This document shows, one piece after another, positions 11,187 to 22,861 of a DNA stretch of 64,000 bases. Origin of the DNA: [Phialemoniopsis] sp. UDSM-2020 (Eukaryota > Ascomycota > Sordariomycetes > Thyridiales > Thyridiaceae). The notes beneath the pieces were generated by a model that saw only the letters and a program-made list of their open reading frames with translations, was not told the origin of the DNA and did no database searches. The stretch spans positions 248,001 through 312,000 of the forward strand of contig JAEILZ010000007.1 in assembly GCA_018873225.1 (NCBI GenBank). The letters are read 5' to 3'. A program made the translations under genes and the position numbers. Each line of letters opens with the position of its first letter. The first letter of the stretch is position 1.

Positions 11187-12606
11187 TTACAGGATCAAAG
11201 CCTTGTAAAAGTCAATAGGCGTCAGCTCGACCTCCTCGCTGCAAGACCAGACGATGTTCGTGTCGTGGACCGCAGTCCCATCGGAGTCAAACACCGCCTC
11301 CTCCAATGGCCCGAAAAGCGTCAGCCCGTACCGACTGCATTCCTTGGACTGCACGTACAGGACCCGGAAGGGGATGTATGTGCCCACTTCTCCCTGCTGC
11401 ACCTCGTACGTCACGTCGCTCGCGCCACCGTCGCTCTCGGGCGACGCGATATACAGCGCGTTGCTATTGTCCCAGTTGTCGACGGCGTCCGCGCCGAGCC
11501 ACAGGTACACGGCGTCGTCGGCCGCCAGCGCCGAGAAGGTGTAAGGGCCCGGATCGCGCGGGCGGAAGTAGCCGATCTGCTGCACGACGAGCGGGTCCGC
11601 GTCGCCGTCGCAGGTCTGCGGCAGGCCGAAGAGCAGCGTGTCGCCGTTGAGATCCGGCTCCACGCCGCCCATGGTGTTGGCCACGCTGAAGGTGGACTGC
11701 GCCCAGGCGTCGGTGCCGTCGCCCTCGGGGATCTGGGCGAAGCCGTTGCCCTGGGGTAGGGAGTAGTATGCCCAGCGCGAGCCGGCGGCGCATAGAGGGG
11801 TCGAGATGGTTACCTGTGCTGTGCTGGCGGCGTCGGGGGGTCCTGTGACTGTCTCTGGGGCGAAGATGTCTGCCGCGCGTACTGTGTCGTGTACGCTACG
11901 GCTACGGCGGGCGGGGATGATGTCGGGGAAGTTGATGTTGGGGATGTGCTGGGCTGTAGGGAGGAAGGTGGCGGGTTTGTTCCGGGACTTGAGGCGGGAG
12001 GTAAAGGGACTGTGAGGGGTGGACCGCTGGGCTGGGGGATGACTAGTACTGGAGATGAGCTGGGTCCGGGGGTGATGATTGTGGGCTCGAGGAGCGATGA
12101 TCCTGAGGGCAGCACCGTCGGTGTCCCGATGATGACTGTGCCCGGTGCGCCCCCGACGCCGGGGAGGGTCTGCGTCGTCGGCGTAGTCCCGGAGATGGGC
12201 GTCCTGATGGTCGTGTATGGCAGACCCACGTCACGGTACCGTCCTGGCTGCCGGACGGCTGGATGGTGTAGGTTGTCGGCGTGGAACCCGCGTACGGCAC
12301 CGTGGTGGTCACGTACCCCGTGTTCGTGGCAGATGGCGTAGGGAACTGCTCATTGGGGCCATAGTACCTTGTCCTATGTGCTCTCGCGTGGTTAGTCGAC
12401 TTTGCACAAGGGGCTTGGTGCGCGTGATGTTACCTGGTTGACGACGTAGTGATGGTTGTGTCGCCGTTGGGGCCGCGCTGCACGACTTCGACAGGCTGGA
12501 CTTGAACGAGCCTCCTGCCGTTGGGGCATTCTTCATCTTGTGCAGTGCATATCCCTGTCAGGCTGGCGATGGCTAGGATGCAGCCAGCAAGCCGCGGGTG
12601 ATGCAT
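11187..12606 (-). CDS. GLEYA-domain adhesin, secreted; middle frame disturbed
   Basis: This is a surface adhesin-like protein with a signal peptide (MHHPRLAGCILAIASLTG). Exon 1 is 12606-12434; intron 1 (12433-12374) has GTAACA, GACTAAC and ATAG. Exon 2 begins at 12373 and encodes a Thr/Pro repeat (VTTTVPYAGSTPTTYTIQP). The C-terminal GLEYA lectin-like domain lies in another frame: CAAGSRWAYYSLPQG, then GDTLLFGLPQ, YFRPRDPGPYTFSA and DDAVYLWLG. A model with a 286-nt intron (12239-11954, donor GTACCG, acceptor CTACAG) joins the frames and gives 357 residues. However, the skipped DNA holds a third-frame Pro/Thr/Ser repeat (TPTTQTLPGVGGAPGTVIIG) that continues the exon-2 repeat pattern, so a frameshift history is also possible. 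The WAYY core replaces the usual LEYAYY. Domain and secretion are confident; the middle is not. Confidence 0.72.
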
Positions 12607-14368
12607 GCTTGTTTCCCCTTCCCTTAATGTGATGATGTGGTAAAGACAAATTCAATAGACTGAGAGGCCTCGGTCAGAGTGCTATTGGAACAAGCGCAAG
12701 AAGTCTGGGCTGAGAGACTCTCGTAAATTTAGCTTGCATGGCATGGATGTTGAACAGAAGCGATGGGGCTTACATCTACACAACATATATCTCGAAATCG
12801 ATTTGTTGCTTCCTCGGCCAATACAGGCGAACAAATATGAGCCCAGAGAATCGGGAATGGTGTCTCGTAGTAGTGTCCCTCGTCATGATATCGACAACCT
12901 CAACCGCGCCGGGTTTCCCGGTCGATCTCCGTGAGGAACACGGAGCAGGCTTGCCGTCGCAACCGACCAGCAGCTTTAAGCCCTTCATCATTCCGTTGTG
13001 ACCATGGGTTAGGTATGCTTAATTAACACTTCACCAGCTTTCGGCCGAATCGGGATGATGATACTGTCTTGGCCAAGGAGCTAGGACTGGAATGTGGACC
13101 GTTTGGTTGCGGGTGGCTTGAATCGAGCATCTTCCCCTCGATGCAGATGGTCTCGACATTATACACTTATAGATGCTCGCTTCGGTATACCAGATTTGGT
13201 CATAATTTGAGGACAGGGATTTTGAGAAATTCAAGCTTCAAAAGTCCTGCGCAGGTCCGTCTCGTCCAGGAGACAGAGATGGTCAATGCCAAGAGCATCG
13301 TTTGGGCGGACGTAGATCACCCTGTACTTGAGTAACGGGATCTCCCTAGCTCCGCACTCGGACTCGATCGTGTAGGGCAGACAAAGGGTCGAGTGTGTGG
13401 CGAAACGGTTGCTGGTTTTTGATCAACCCTTACCCAAGTCACTAACAGACAGAATGAGCCATTCAAGCTTGGGCAGGTGGGTGATCAGTCAATAATTGAG
13501 GTACATCCACAAAGAAAATGGTCAGCTACTCTTTTACGCACTTGAGGGTCTACGGAGTAGTGCTGAGATTTGCATGCATGGACCGAAACGCGGTGCGAGG
13601 ATCGACCTGTGGGAGGCCCTCGAACTGGAACAGGACAGCCCTAGGGCTGGTCCCTGGTCCCAGCCCAGCTAGATGGCGATCTCATTTCCCCGTTCGATCT
13701 ATGTTTCGTTCAGTCAGTCTTAGTACCACGAGGCCTGCCGGCCTCTTGCGGCGGTGCTGGCAAAAGTCCCCGTGTCCGCCATGCATTCCAGAGCTGAGAT
13801 GTGCCTGTCGATCTTTGTAGGGCTCAACGCAACCGGCCAGCGGTTCAGATAAGGTTCATTTTAAACTACGAAACGCAGTGGGCCCGCGCCGAGTCGGCAA
13901 GGGCGCACATCCATCGCGCCGCCAAACCCTGTGGTCACGGTGCCGTGTTGCCGTCGTCCCCTTGCCTCTTGGCCTCGAGGAATGCTGCCAAGAAGGGAAA
14001 TAAACCTCGATCACAATTTCGAACTAGTCATCTCTGTTTACTTTGACGACAGACTCTGAGGTTCCAAGATGAGTGATTTGGCAGAATTAGACACTCGAAA
14101 GTCCGACTTCCCGAGTGAGGTTGCGAGGGCTCGTAGTAGCAGGACTACATTCCTGGATTTGTGTGATGATATCTGACTGACTGGCGTGCTCCAAGAGACA
14201 GAACGTCTGTAATGGAGTCGGACTTTGATTAAAGCGGACTGAGCCAGCCACCACTTCTTCACATTCGAACACGGTAACCAAGTCTGTTGCTTCTGATAAT
14301 CTGCTGCATTAAGTTCTTCTTCAGCGGTTCTCTCCACCAATCTTGACTACCAACTCGTCGAAATCAAT
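12607..14368. other. Gene-free stretch between adhesin and small secreted protein
   Basis: No supported gene. Open frames of 80-100 codons near 13.5-14.3 kb lack domains, signal peptides or splice support. The two flanking genes are divergent, so both promoters lie here. Confidence 0.5.
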
Positions 14369-14989
14369 ATGAGGCATCTGACACTTATTTTGACTGCTGT
14401 GCTGCTGGTCTCTGCACAAGACCAGAGTGTCACCCCAGTATCCGACCCCTGCGAGAGCACCACCACACTACCACCAATCACTGTCACCTCTGGCCCGGAG
14501 ACTGGCCCGACTGCCGGCGGCCAGTACACGCAGTGCTACACCGTGGTATACAACGACCTGTGCCCGACGGGCGTATGGGCCAACACCTACCAGGTGACGC
14601 AGACTTGCGACCAGGTCATCTGCCGCCAACCCACAGAGACCGCGCCTCCGCCCGACTTCACCTCCGCGTCGATTGCCTGTCCCGGGTGTGGAAACCAGGG
14701 CGAGTGGTGCACGGAGGTCATCACCTTTCCTGCCGCTTCTGCGACGGCCTACGCTGTGGCAGGCTGCACTGTTATCTCTGAGGGTTTCTCTGGTGGAAGT
14801 TTCGCGGGCAGTAATGCTGCCACTCCTCCTGCATGTCAGGGTCAGGACTGCCCTGGCTGGACAGCTTCGTCAAACACATCGATGACACCCCCAATCGAGA
14901 CGTTTGTTGTGGCAGCAGCCTCTTCGATCGGTCTGCATCTATCTCTTGTTGGCTTTTTTAGTGTCCTGATGGCTACAATCATTCTATAA
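14369..14989 (+). CDS. Cysteine-rich secreted protein with GPI-anchor-like tail
   Basis: This intronless gene encodes 206 residues of unknown function. There is a clear signal peptide (MRHLTLILTAVLLVSAQ), a Thr/Pro-rich N-terminal segment, then a cysteine-rich central domain with 11 Cys in the mature part, including a CPGCG and a WCTE element. A Ser/Asn-rich spacer follows. The protein ends in a long hydrophobic C-terminus (LVGFFSVLMATIIL) with no charged tail, as expected for a GPI-anchored cell-wall protein. It could be a wall adhesin or an effector-like protein. The Cys spacing does not match a family I can name; in particular I do not see the CFEM eight-cysteine pattern. Confidence 0.75.
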   Translation: MRHLTLILTAVLLVSAQDQSVTPVSDPCESTTTLPPITVTSGPETGPTAGGQYTQCYTVVYNDLCPTGVWANTYQVTQTCDQVICRQPTETAPPPDFTSASIACPGCGNQGEWCTEVITFPAASATAYAVAGCTVISEGFSGGSFAGSNAATPPACQGQDCPGWTASSNTSMTPPIETFVVAAASSIGLHLSLVGFFSVLMATIIL

Positions 14990-16617
14990 ACACGCATGCT
15001 CAACATGTATGTTTTGAAAACGCTTTCATCATTCTGGATCTTCATGTATTGTACAGGTTGGGTCTTGTATCATTAAATACCCCTGAAAAGAAGACGACTT
15101 AGTTAGAAAAGCTGTGATGGAAGCTTTGTTTGATCTTACGCATCAGAGAATTCATGTCTAACATGTCTAAATACAGTTCGGCGATAAGGAAAAACAACTC
15201 CTGATGCTAAAGCTTACGTTGTACGCCAAATCAGAGCTTCGTCTTTCAAGTTCGGTAGCAGCATGCGTTCCTGAGCCCCTTTCCAAGAATATGGAGATGT
15301 CCACACAACTCGCCATGCATCAGGAAGTCTTGATGCCAGTGCACCTCACTCTGTCTGACTGGCTTGACCGTGCGTAAGCCCTCATGTAGCTCACTCCCCA
15401 TCGAGTGCAGGGCCAAGGAGATGGACCACAACCATCCGTGCCTCCCCCAAATGACTAGGAAACCAACGTTGCAGATGATTTACATCCTGCCTTCCTATGA
15501 CCCGGAATTGAAGGTCTTGGCACTTTCTGCGAATAAATTCACTGCCTGCGGCGAAAGGTCGACAATATGCTCTTCATCTGCTACACAACTGAATGCGTTG
15601 CAATGCGTCCGATCGGCGACGGATCTTGTGACACCTGCCGAGTACTGACAAGCTTTTTCCAGAAGGAGGTTTCTCGGTTACAGGATAATTTGCAAACTTT
15701 CTGTGACGCCTCATTGTGATAAATCGCGCGCAGAATCCAGTTTGAGGACCTCGGCAGTTAATGCCCAAATTTGCACAGATTGCATTTTGCCCCCTTTCAT
15801 CCACAGTGAATACCCCCAGAGCCGTCGTTGCTGGTCTTGCTCGTGGCCAAGGCTGTATTGTCGGCAAATCTCTTTTCCTCGGATAGAGTGAAGAGTCTTG
15901 GCAACTTATATCGTGGATGCAACAATGCCAGACACTTGGGGCCTAACCTGGGGATCCTTGTTCCCAAGGACGAGCAAGTGGTCCAGAGTGGATGGTCGAA
16001 ATAGAGTTGTTTCCCCTCCTCCAGCCAATCGGTCGAGCCGCGTTCAAGCTGACAGGGTGGCGCGTATGTACCGGGTATTTAACCCCGAATTACCCCAGAT
16101 CTACCGGACGTGACTTTTAGATGAGCTGCGTCCAAGCGAGCCTGTCAATCTATACGAGTCCTCATCACTTGACTTTGGCAAACCGAGTGCCCGTTATTGC
16201 GTGACCGAGCATGGAGAAGGCGTGGCGGGGTGCTTCTGACAGGGGCGAGGCTTCGGCAGAAGAGAGTTTTTGGTGTACGCAACCAGTCTCAAAGTCGGGT
16301 TGGGCGGCTGTCTGCCTCTGACATCCCGGTCCGCCCCCCTTCAGTCAAAATTTTGCAGGAGTCGGGCCTCCCAGACCCAGGTCTGCAGCCTTAAGGGAGA
16401 GTCGCACCTTGGCGCTGGTGCGGAAGCGGCCCTTTGTGCCGAAAAGAACATTCCATGGCACCACGGAACTATATAGACCAGTTGTGCCAAATCCATTGTG
16501 GGAAAAATTGGGCTGCTTGTCGAACCACCTCAATCTAACCCGACGCCGGGCTCGTGGTACCTTGTTGTTGTTCTGTTGCATTCTCCCAAGACACACCACT
16601 GAGGACACAACGTCGTC
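14990..16617. other. Gene-free stretch
   Basis: I see nothing supportable in these 1.6 kb beyond the 3' region of the small secreted protein and the promoter of the tyrosinase gene. Confidence 0.5.
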
Positions 16618-17910
16618 ATGGTTCGTCTGAACTCCATTGCGCTGCTTGCAGTGCCTTGGCTGTGGCTCGCGGGCCTCGTCGCTGGAGACGCCGTGCTCGA
16701 TCTCCAGACCAAGGGACGCACACAGCTGGATGCGCAGCTGGCAAAGTCCAAGACATGTACCAAGGACAAATTGATGGTGCGACGAGAATGGTGAGTACTC
16801 GGGATATATCAAAGCTGCTCGAAAACTTTGACTGACGGACGTCATTAGGGGTGATCTTGCGGCCACCGACAAAAAGGCCTACATCGCCGCCATGCTGTGT
16901 CTGCTCGAGAAGCCATCGAAGCTAGACCAGACCAAGTACCCTGGCGCCAAGTCTCGATACGATGACTTTGTTGCCGTTCACATGAACCAGACATTGTCGA
17001 TTCACGGCACTGTAAGTAGCTTGACGTCCATGCAAATACATCGAGACTGACCGAAATACTACAGGGCAACTTCTTGTCGTGGCACCGATACTACACCTGG
17101 GCATTCGAGTACGCTCTGAGGAACGAATGTGGCTATACCGGAACTCAGCCGGTGAGTGTCAAAGACCTGACATTGTCGAGGACGCACTTCTAACAACTTG
17201 TCTAGTACTGGGACTGGGGCAGGTGGGCCCAAGACCCCGAGACCTCTCCCCTTTTCGACGGAAGCGACACCAGCCTTAGCGGCAACGGCGAAAAGATCCA
17301 GCACGCAGCTCAGTTCTTCGGCCCTGCCGGCAACGGTGGCGGCTGCGTCAAGACCGGCCCCTTCAAGAACATGACCGTGTACCTGGGCCCCGTCTCACCC
17401 GCCGTCAACCCGGCGCCGCCTAGAAACCCGCGCACCGACGGCTTCGGCGCCAACCCGCGCTGCCTGCGCCGCGACATGTCCAACTACCTGACCTCACGCT
17501 ACGGGCGCACGCAGGACATCGTCGCGCTCATCTCGCAGAGCGCCAACATCGGCACCTTCCAGAACACGATGCAGAACCAGTCGCCGACGGGCGGCATGGG
17601 CGTCCACGGCGTCGGCCACTTCACCATCGCGGGCGACCCGGGCGGCGACTTCTACACGTCGCCCAACGACCCGGCCTTTTGGGTGCACCACGGCATGATC
17701 GACCGCACGTGGACGATCTGGCAGACGCAGGACCTGCCGAACCGCATGCAGGTCATCCAGGGCGGCACGTCCATGATGGGCTTCAGCGCCAAGCAGCAGT
17801 CTCTGGAGGACCTCGTCGATCTGGACGTCGTGGCGCCGGAGGGCAAGAAGTACGCGATCAAGGACTTGGTCAGCATTGTCGATGGGCCGTTTTGCTACGT
17901 CTATGAGTAA
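16618..17910 (+). CDS. Secreted tyrosinase (type 3 copper oxidase)
   Basis: Tyrosinases hydroxylate monophenols and oxidise o-diphenols to quinones, feeding pigment formation or phenolic detoxification. The model has four exons: 16618-16790, 16849-17011, 17065-17151 and 17206-17910 (375 residues), all with canonical GT-AG borders. A signal peptide (MVRLNSIALLAVPWLWLAGLVAG) directs secretion. CuA region: FVAVHMNQTLSIHG, then FLSWHRYYTWAFE after intron 2. CuB region: GVHGVGHFT, then DPAFWVHHGMIDR. These supply the expected histidines and the Phe before the CuB pair. At 375 residues it is a short secreted form without the long C-terminal lid domain of cytosolic fungal tyrosinases. It is followed 1 kb downstream by a secreted intradiol dioxygenase on the same strand, which suggests linked phenol chemistry. 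Confidence 0.93.
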
Positions 17911-18922
17911 AGGATGGGACTAGGCAAACAGATTGCAACTCATGAAGGGATCCCCAAAACAATCCCTCTACATTCCTTTCTACCATCTAGTCCATAGGTT
18001 GATCATTTCTTACCATTTGCTCCCAAAGTCCTTGAAAATCTGAGACGTCCATGGCATGATCTCAATCTTTCTAGAGCCTTTCATAAGTGAAAACAAGACG
18101 TTGTTAAAAACTTGCCAAGTAGTGACGTACGTAGCAGGTCCTACTGCTACCACGGCAAAGACCCAGCCAAGACGCAAGTAACGGGTATCGAGCTGCTGTA
18201 TGCGGCACCAACGGCCGAATTGCATAGTGCACGCATCGCGTACTTGTGGGGTGAGGCAGCATTCGCAATGACATGCCCTCCTGATGTCAGGAAGGTCAGG
18301 CGATGTGTTTACGGCTACTCCAAAGGGCCAGAGTTGCATCGGGCGAAGGGTGTGTGTGTGTGCGATTCTCAATGTAACCAGGGACTTGTAATTGTAATGC
18401 CTGTCAAACTGTTTGCGCGTCCGGTGGAATCCAATATCAGATCGCCAATCACCTGCGCGATATTATTAAGGGAATCCTTTCTAGAAACAAAACGCGGAGA
18501 GTATTCGATTTGCCGGCAATTGGCTCGTGAGGGCCCGGCCAATGGCGTTCACCCGGACTATTGCATCTGGGTAAAATCACTGCTTCCTTCAGACCTTTTT
18601 GGTGACTTTAACCGCTCTCGAGTGGAACGTGCCAAGTCTGGGGGAGATCGCAGCACAAGGGTATTGGCGGCAGTAGTAGGAGGAGGCACGATATTGCAGG
18701 GTTGTCCTTTATTACGAAGTGGCAAACAGATGGTGGTTGCGGAAGTAGAAAAGCGAGGCCGTAGAAGCATTTCCTCCGCGAGATCTGTAAACGAGCTCAG
18801 ACTTGGCGGTCACCTCCTTTATCTATCTACAGAGCCAACTTTGGAGACCGGTAATCCTCCTCCTGCACCAGGTAGTACATCTTGTGTGACATCTAGGCTC
18901 TCTCCCTCAACTATCCTGCATC
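17911..18922. other. Intergenic region between tyrosinase and dioxygenase
   Basis: About 1 kb with a long but unconvincing open frame (18112-19047) that overlaps the dioxygenase signal peptide in another frame. It presumably holds the dioxygenase promoter. Confidence 0.5.
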
Positions 18923-20337
18923 ATGGGTCTCAAGTCTTCGTTGGCGAGCTTGCTTCTCGCCGTCCCGGCGCTTCTGGCGCACCCGGGCCACGAGGAGGTC
19001 TACGCCCCCGGACCCGAGCCTCGCTCGCTGGACCACTGCAAGCGTGACTTTTCGCAAGATGACTTCGTCAAGCGGACTATCGAGAGCCACGGCGGGGAGT
19101 ACCTCAGACTGCGCCGTGCTCTGAACCTCGAGTCTCACGACAGGTGCGAACTGTCCTTCGAGATATTGGTTTTGTCCCATGCTAACGACCTGATGACAGC
19201 CCCCAGATTCACAAGCGGGACTACATCTCCGTGTCGCGCATTGATCACAAGAGCAACAAGACTGTCACGCAAGCTACCGACCCGGCCACGCTCTTTACCG
19301 ATGCTGGAGCCTGTATCCTCATGCCTGCTGTCGACCAGGGCCCTCTCTGTAAGCTACCGGGTCCTATATCTCGGAAACAAGAATGCTGGCTAATCTTCCC
19401 GAAAAGACGTCTTGGGCGAACAGGTCCGGAAAGACATCACCGAGGGTGAGGCCGGTCTGAAGATGACCTTGGCCATCCAAGTCGTGGACTACAAGACCTG
19501 CCAGGTCGTGCCCAATGCCTATGTTGATATCTGGAGCTCCAACTCGACGGTATGCCGCTTTCGACACAAAGCAACGTACGTGTATTTCGTGGAGATGCTA
19601 ATAAGCTGAAACAGGGCACCTACGTCGGCGTGCAGGGCTACCCAGGAATGGGCGACCCGAAGGACGCGTCCATCTTGAAGGGTACGGCACTCCGTGGCGT
19701 GCAGCCAGTCGATGACCACGGCATTGCCACCTTTGACACTCTCCTGCCCGGTCACTATGAGGGCCGCGCCACCCACATTCACGGTAAGAAGCCAGCCGTC
19801 CTGGGATACATCCCCTTCGAAGAGAATTGATCCCTAACAAATTCTGTAGCCATCGTCTACCTCGGCGCCAAGAAGGAGGCCAACAACACCATCACGGGCG
19901 GCCGCGCCGCGCACGTCGGCCAGCTCTACTTTGACCAGAGCCTGCTCGCCGCCGTCGACAAGCTGGCGCCCTACAACACCAACAAGATGCGCGTCGTCCA
20001 GAACACGGCCGACTTCCTCTTCATGCAGGGCGCCAACGGCGACGACCCCATCGTCCGCTACGCCATCACCGGCAACTCGCTCGGCGACGGCGTCTTCGCC
20101 TGGATCCGCTTCGGCGTCAACACCGACCGGAACCTGCCCGTCAGCCCCGCCGCCTTTATGACCTCGTCCGGAGGCGTCATGAACCCCAACGGCCCCGTCG
20201 CCAAGATGAACCAGGGCGGCTTCGGCGGTGGGTTCGGAGGCGGGTTCGGTGGTGGCTTTGGCGGCGGCCGCAAGAACAAGGCTCGGGCCGAGAAGAGGGC
20301 TGCTGCGCAGGCGGCTGCTGAGGAGAACGACGAGTAG
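18923..20337 (+). CDS. Secreted intradiol ring-cleavage dioxygenase-like protein
   Basis: Intradiol dioxygenases use Fe(III) to open catechol-type rings between the hydroxyls; fungal secreted forms act outside the cell. Five exons fit all phases: 18923-19143, 19200-19348, 19407-19549, 19615-19783 and 19850-20337 (389 residues). The signal peptide is MGLKSSLASLLLAVPALLA; the mature protein begins HPGHEE, a common opening of this extracellular family. Core elements are PNAYVDIWSSNSTGTYVGV, then GVQPVDDHGIATFDTLLPGHY, then RATHIH. The last gives the two iron-binding histidines, and the conserved tyrosines lie in VGVQGYPG and PGHYEGR. After the core come four Gly-Gly-Gly-Phe-type repeats and a basic Ala/Arg/Lys tail, an unusual C-terminus. 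Confidence 0.9.
20219..20270 (+). repeat. Gly-Phe coding repeat in dioxygenase tail
   Basis: Four near-identical 12-nt units (pattern TTCGGCGGTGGG and variants) encode a repeated Phe-Gly-Gly-Gly. The unit is in frame, so copy number could vary without breaking the gene. Confidence 0.75.
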
Positions 20338-20495
20338 TGGATGATGACTGTCGAATGGAGCATGGGTGGTCGGAAGTCTGCAAAGGCGAAAACGTTGATG
20401 GCATGGAGGGTTGGTGTAAATCCGTGTAGCAAAGATTGATTGCTCATATTCTCATCTGATGCATCGTCGTTCGCATGCAATTGGTACAATCGTAC

Positions 20496-20512
20496 TTTTT
20501 TTTTTTTTTTTT
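20496..20512. repeat. 17-nt poly-T run
   Basis: A homopolymer of 17 T in the 224-nt gap between convergent genes. Lengths of such runs are error-prone in assemblies. Confidence 0.85.
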
Positions 20513-20561
20513 GATGTGCAGACCCAGGACTGCGTGACCTCACTGTCTGTTTTAAGATGCC

Positions 20562-22861
20562 CTAGAAGCGATAGGATCCCTCATCCCACGGCATGCCCGG
20601 CATCAGGAGGTCATTCAACCACGTATCGTCCGGAACCATAATGTTTGTGAGGTCTGGTGCCTCGGCCATCACGGGATCGGGGAACGGACCCGTTGCTTCT
20701 GGCAAGGGTGTCAGCTGTACAGCAGCCTGGTTCGGCGCCTCGTCCTTGCTCATCTCGGCGGCCCACGACGCGCGCATGTTCCCGAGGATCCGAGTCGTCC
20801 GTGTAAAGATGTCGAGGCATTCCTCGTCGACGGCGAGACCGCGCATCTCGGCGACCTGCGCGATGTTCTTGATGATGCCGTCTGTGTAGTCCAGGAGGCT
20901 GGCATTCCGCCGGACGGCCATCTTGTCCCAGCCAGGCTCGTTGAGCATCGAGAGACCAAACAGCGACACCTGCATCTGGACCATGTGCATGAAGTCCTGG
21001 AAGGAGTAGCCGGGATATTGTGGGATCGGGACGCTCAAGAGGCTGTCGAAGAAGGTTCTGATAGACTGGAGGCATTTTTCGAGGTGGGCGAGGCGGTTCA
21101 TGTTGACCAGGTTTGGCGACGCAGTGTCAGTGCTAGATATATACGCTTCGCCAATCAGAAGCTTGGCTGTGCTCAGAGGTCCGACTACGGAGTCTATATC
21201 AATGTTAGATGGCGAAATGGACGGAATGATATCAAGAGGGGTGTGGTGAAGAGTGGTGACTTACTCAAGTGACGAAGGTCCGGCGATATAGATCGCTCTA
21301 TGTCGTCGAGGCGAGCAGAGAGCGCGTCATAGTAGCGTGCGCCCATCGAGCTCACTTGATTGCCTTCCTCCTGCGCCGCACGGTCGGCCTGGGTGCACTG
21401 CTCCATGACGAGCTGGATCTTGGCCTGCAGAACCAGGACGCGATCTCCAGGCCACTCTGGCCGCTCATCCATCACACGCGCGTTGTCGTCCATGAGTGTC
21501 GTCCACTTGAGGCATTCGCACTTTTTGAGGAAGATCGATAACCTGATTCCGCGTTAGTGAGGGATCTTGGTAAGTTCCCGAAGACCGAACCTACATTGAA
21601 TTGAGAATAAAGACGCAGAACAACGCTCGACGCTCCTCCATGGTAGGCTCTCGAGGTACGGGCGGCTTCTCGAACGAACTTTTGGAGACCTTGAAACAGG
21701 ACAAGACGAGGTTCGCCTGGCTGTTTGCCCTGTGAAGGTGGAGATCGTAGACAAGGGAGAGACAAAGCTGGACAAAGACGCTCATGAAAGGTCTGTCTTT
21801 GCGTAGGTACTGGCCCCTGACAAAGGGAATTGCCACGTTAGAATGATGCTGGGAGAAGACCAATACTCTGCCTGTAGGGTGGATGTCACTTACCAGCCAA
21901 GGAACACAATCAGCCCTTGAAGAAGATCCAGATTGCGCTCCTGGTCGACGACAAGTTTCTGGGACACGTAGGCCCTAGCCCGTTCACTAAGGGCCAGCTG
22001 CCTGGCCGGCGAATGAAGGCAAACGGCCATAATGCAGAGCCAGAGAAAGGGCTTTTGGGAACGTAGTGTCATGGCGTCCATCGTGGGCGAGATGTAGACA
22101 CAGGGGAAGGCGGGCAGAAAGATGTTTCTAAAGGTATCGAGGCACTTTTCCGCTTCTTCAACTGACGGGTCGGAAGCCTGAGGGGCCGAGAACTGAATGC
22201 CCCCATCAGAGGGAGTCGGCATTGTGTTGGAAGCACCGTATCTTCCGTCCATGGTCGGTGCTCCACTGCTTCCGGCCGGTGTGGGCGGCTCTGCGGCCCC
22301 GGAAGGACCGCACAGGCTGCCCGAGACCGCTGTAGTCTGTTGCGGTCCATTTTGGGATTGCTGAAGTAGTGACACAAGATCGTTGAGCTTCTCCTCTAGT
22401 TGAGCTGTCCGAGATGTAGACGACTTCTTAGTGCTGCGTTTGCGTGAGCTCACAGATGGCTGACAATCCTTATGCAGGCGTGTACATCTACAGAATTCAT
22501 GTCAGGGTCAGCCAGATCTTCTTTCAGCCATGCAGCTTCGGGAATCTTCCAATCACAAAAGAGCGAGCAGTGGGTTCAAGATGGACAAATGCATGCGTGC
22601 GAAGATCCGTGTTGGGGGGGTGGGAGGCGCCGTGCCAAGGCGGGCCGGGATTCAACACCACCGCCAGGAGGCTAAAGCGAACAATGATAATGAAAGAAAC
22701 AGTTGAGCTTACCGTTCACAACTGTCTGCTCCAGCCCGGAAAAGGCATTTGCACTTGGCTCGCGAGCAATTGACGCAAGCGCGGCCGTACGGCGCCGGTG
22801 TGACCGGGCTTGCTAGCTGTTGCTGTAGCTGCAGCGGCTGCTGGTGTGTTTGCTGGTTCAT
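20562..22861 (-). CDS. Zn(II)2Cys6 transcription factor with fungal regulatory domain
   Basis: This is a nuclear zinc-cluster activator or repressor. The five-exon model is 22861-22713, 22487-21894, 21816-21595, 21542-21265 and 21184-20562 (621 residues); all phases agree. The binuclear cluster has Cys29, 32, 39, 48, 51 and 58 (CVNCSRAKCKC...CERCTRLHKDC) and is split by intron 1. A short basic linker (SSRKRSTKK) and a coiled-coil dimerisation stretch (LEEKLNDLVSLLQQ) follow. The middle homology region contains LDLLQGLIVFLGWGQYLRKD and FVQLCLSLVYDLHLHR. The start was chosen at MNQQTHQQP because the upstream in-frame sequence looks like leader. The gene is divergent from an MFS exporter across an 838-nt shared promoter, a frequent regulator-exporter arrangement. 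Target genes are unknown. Confidence 0.9.

Noticed and set aside
18112..19047. 311-codon open frame before the intradiol dioxygenase
   Set aside because: Overlaps the dioxygenase signal peptide in a different frame and shows no domain or splice structure.
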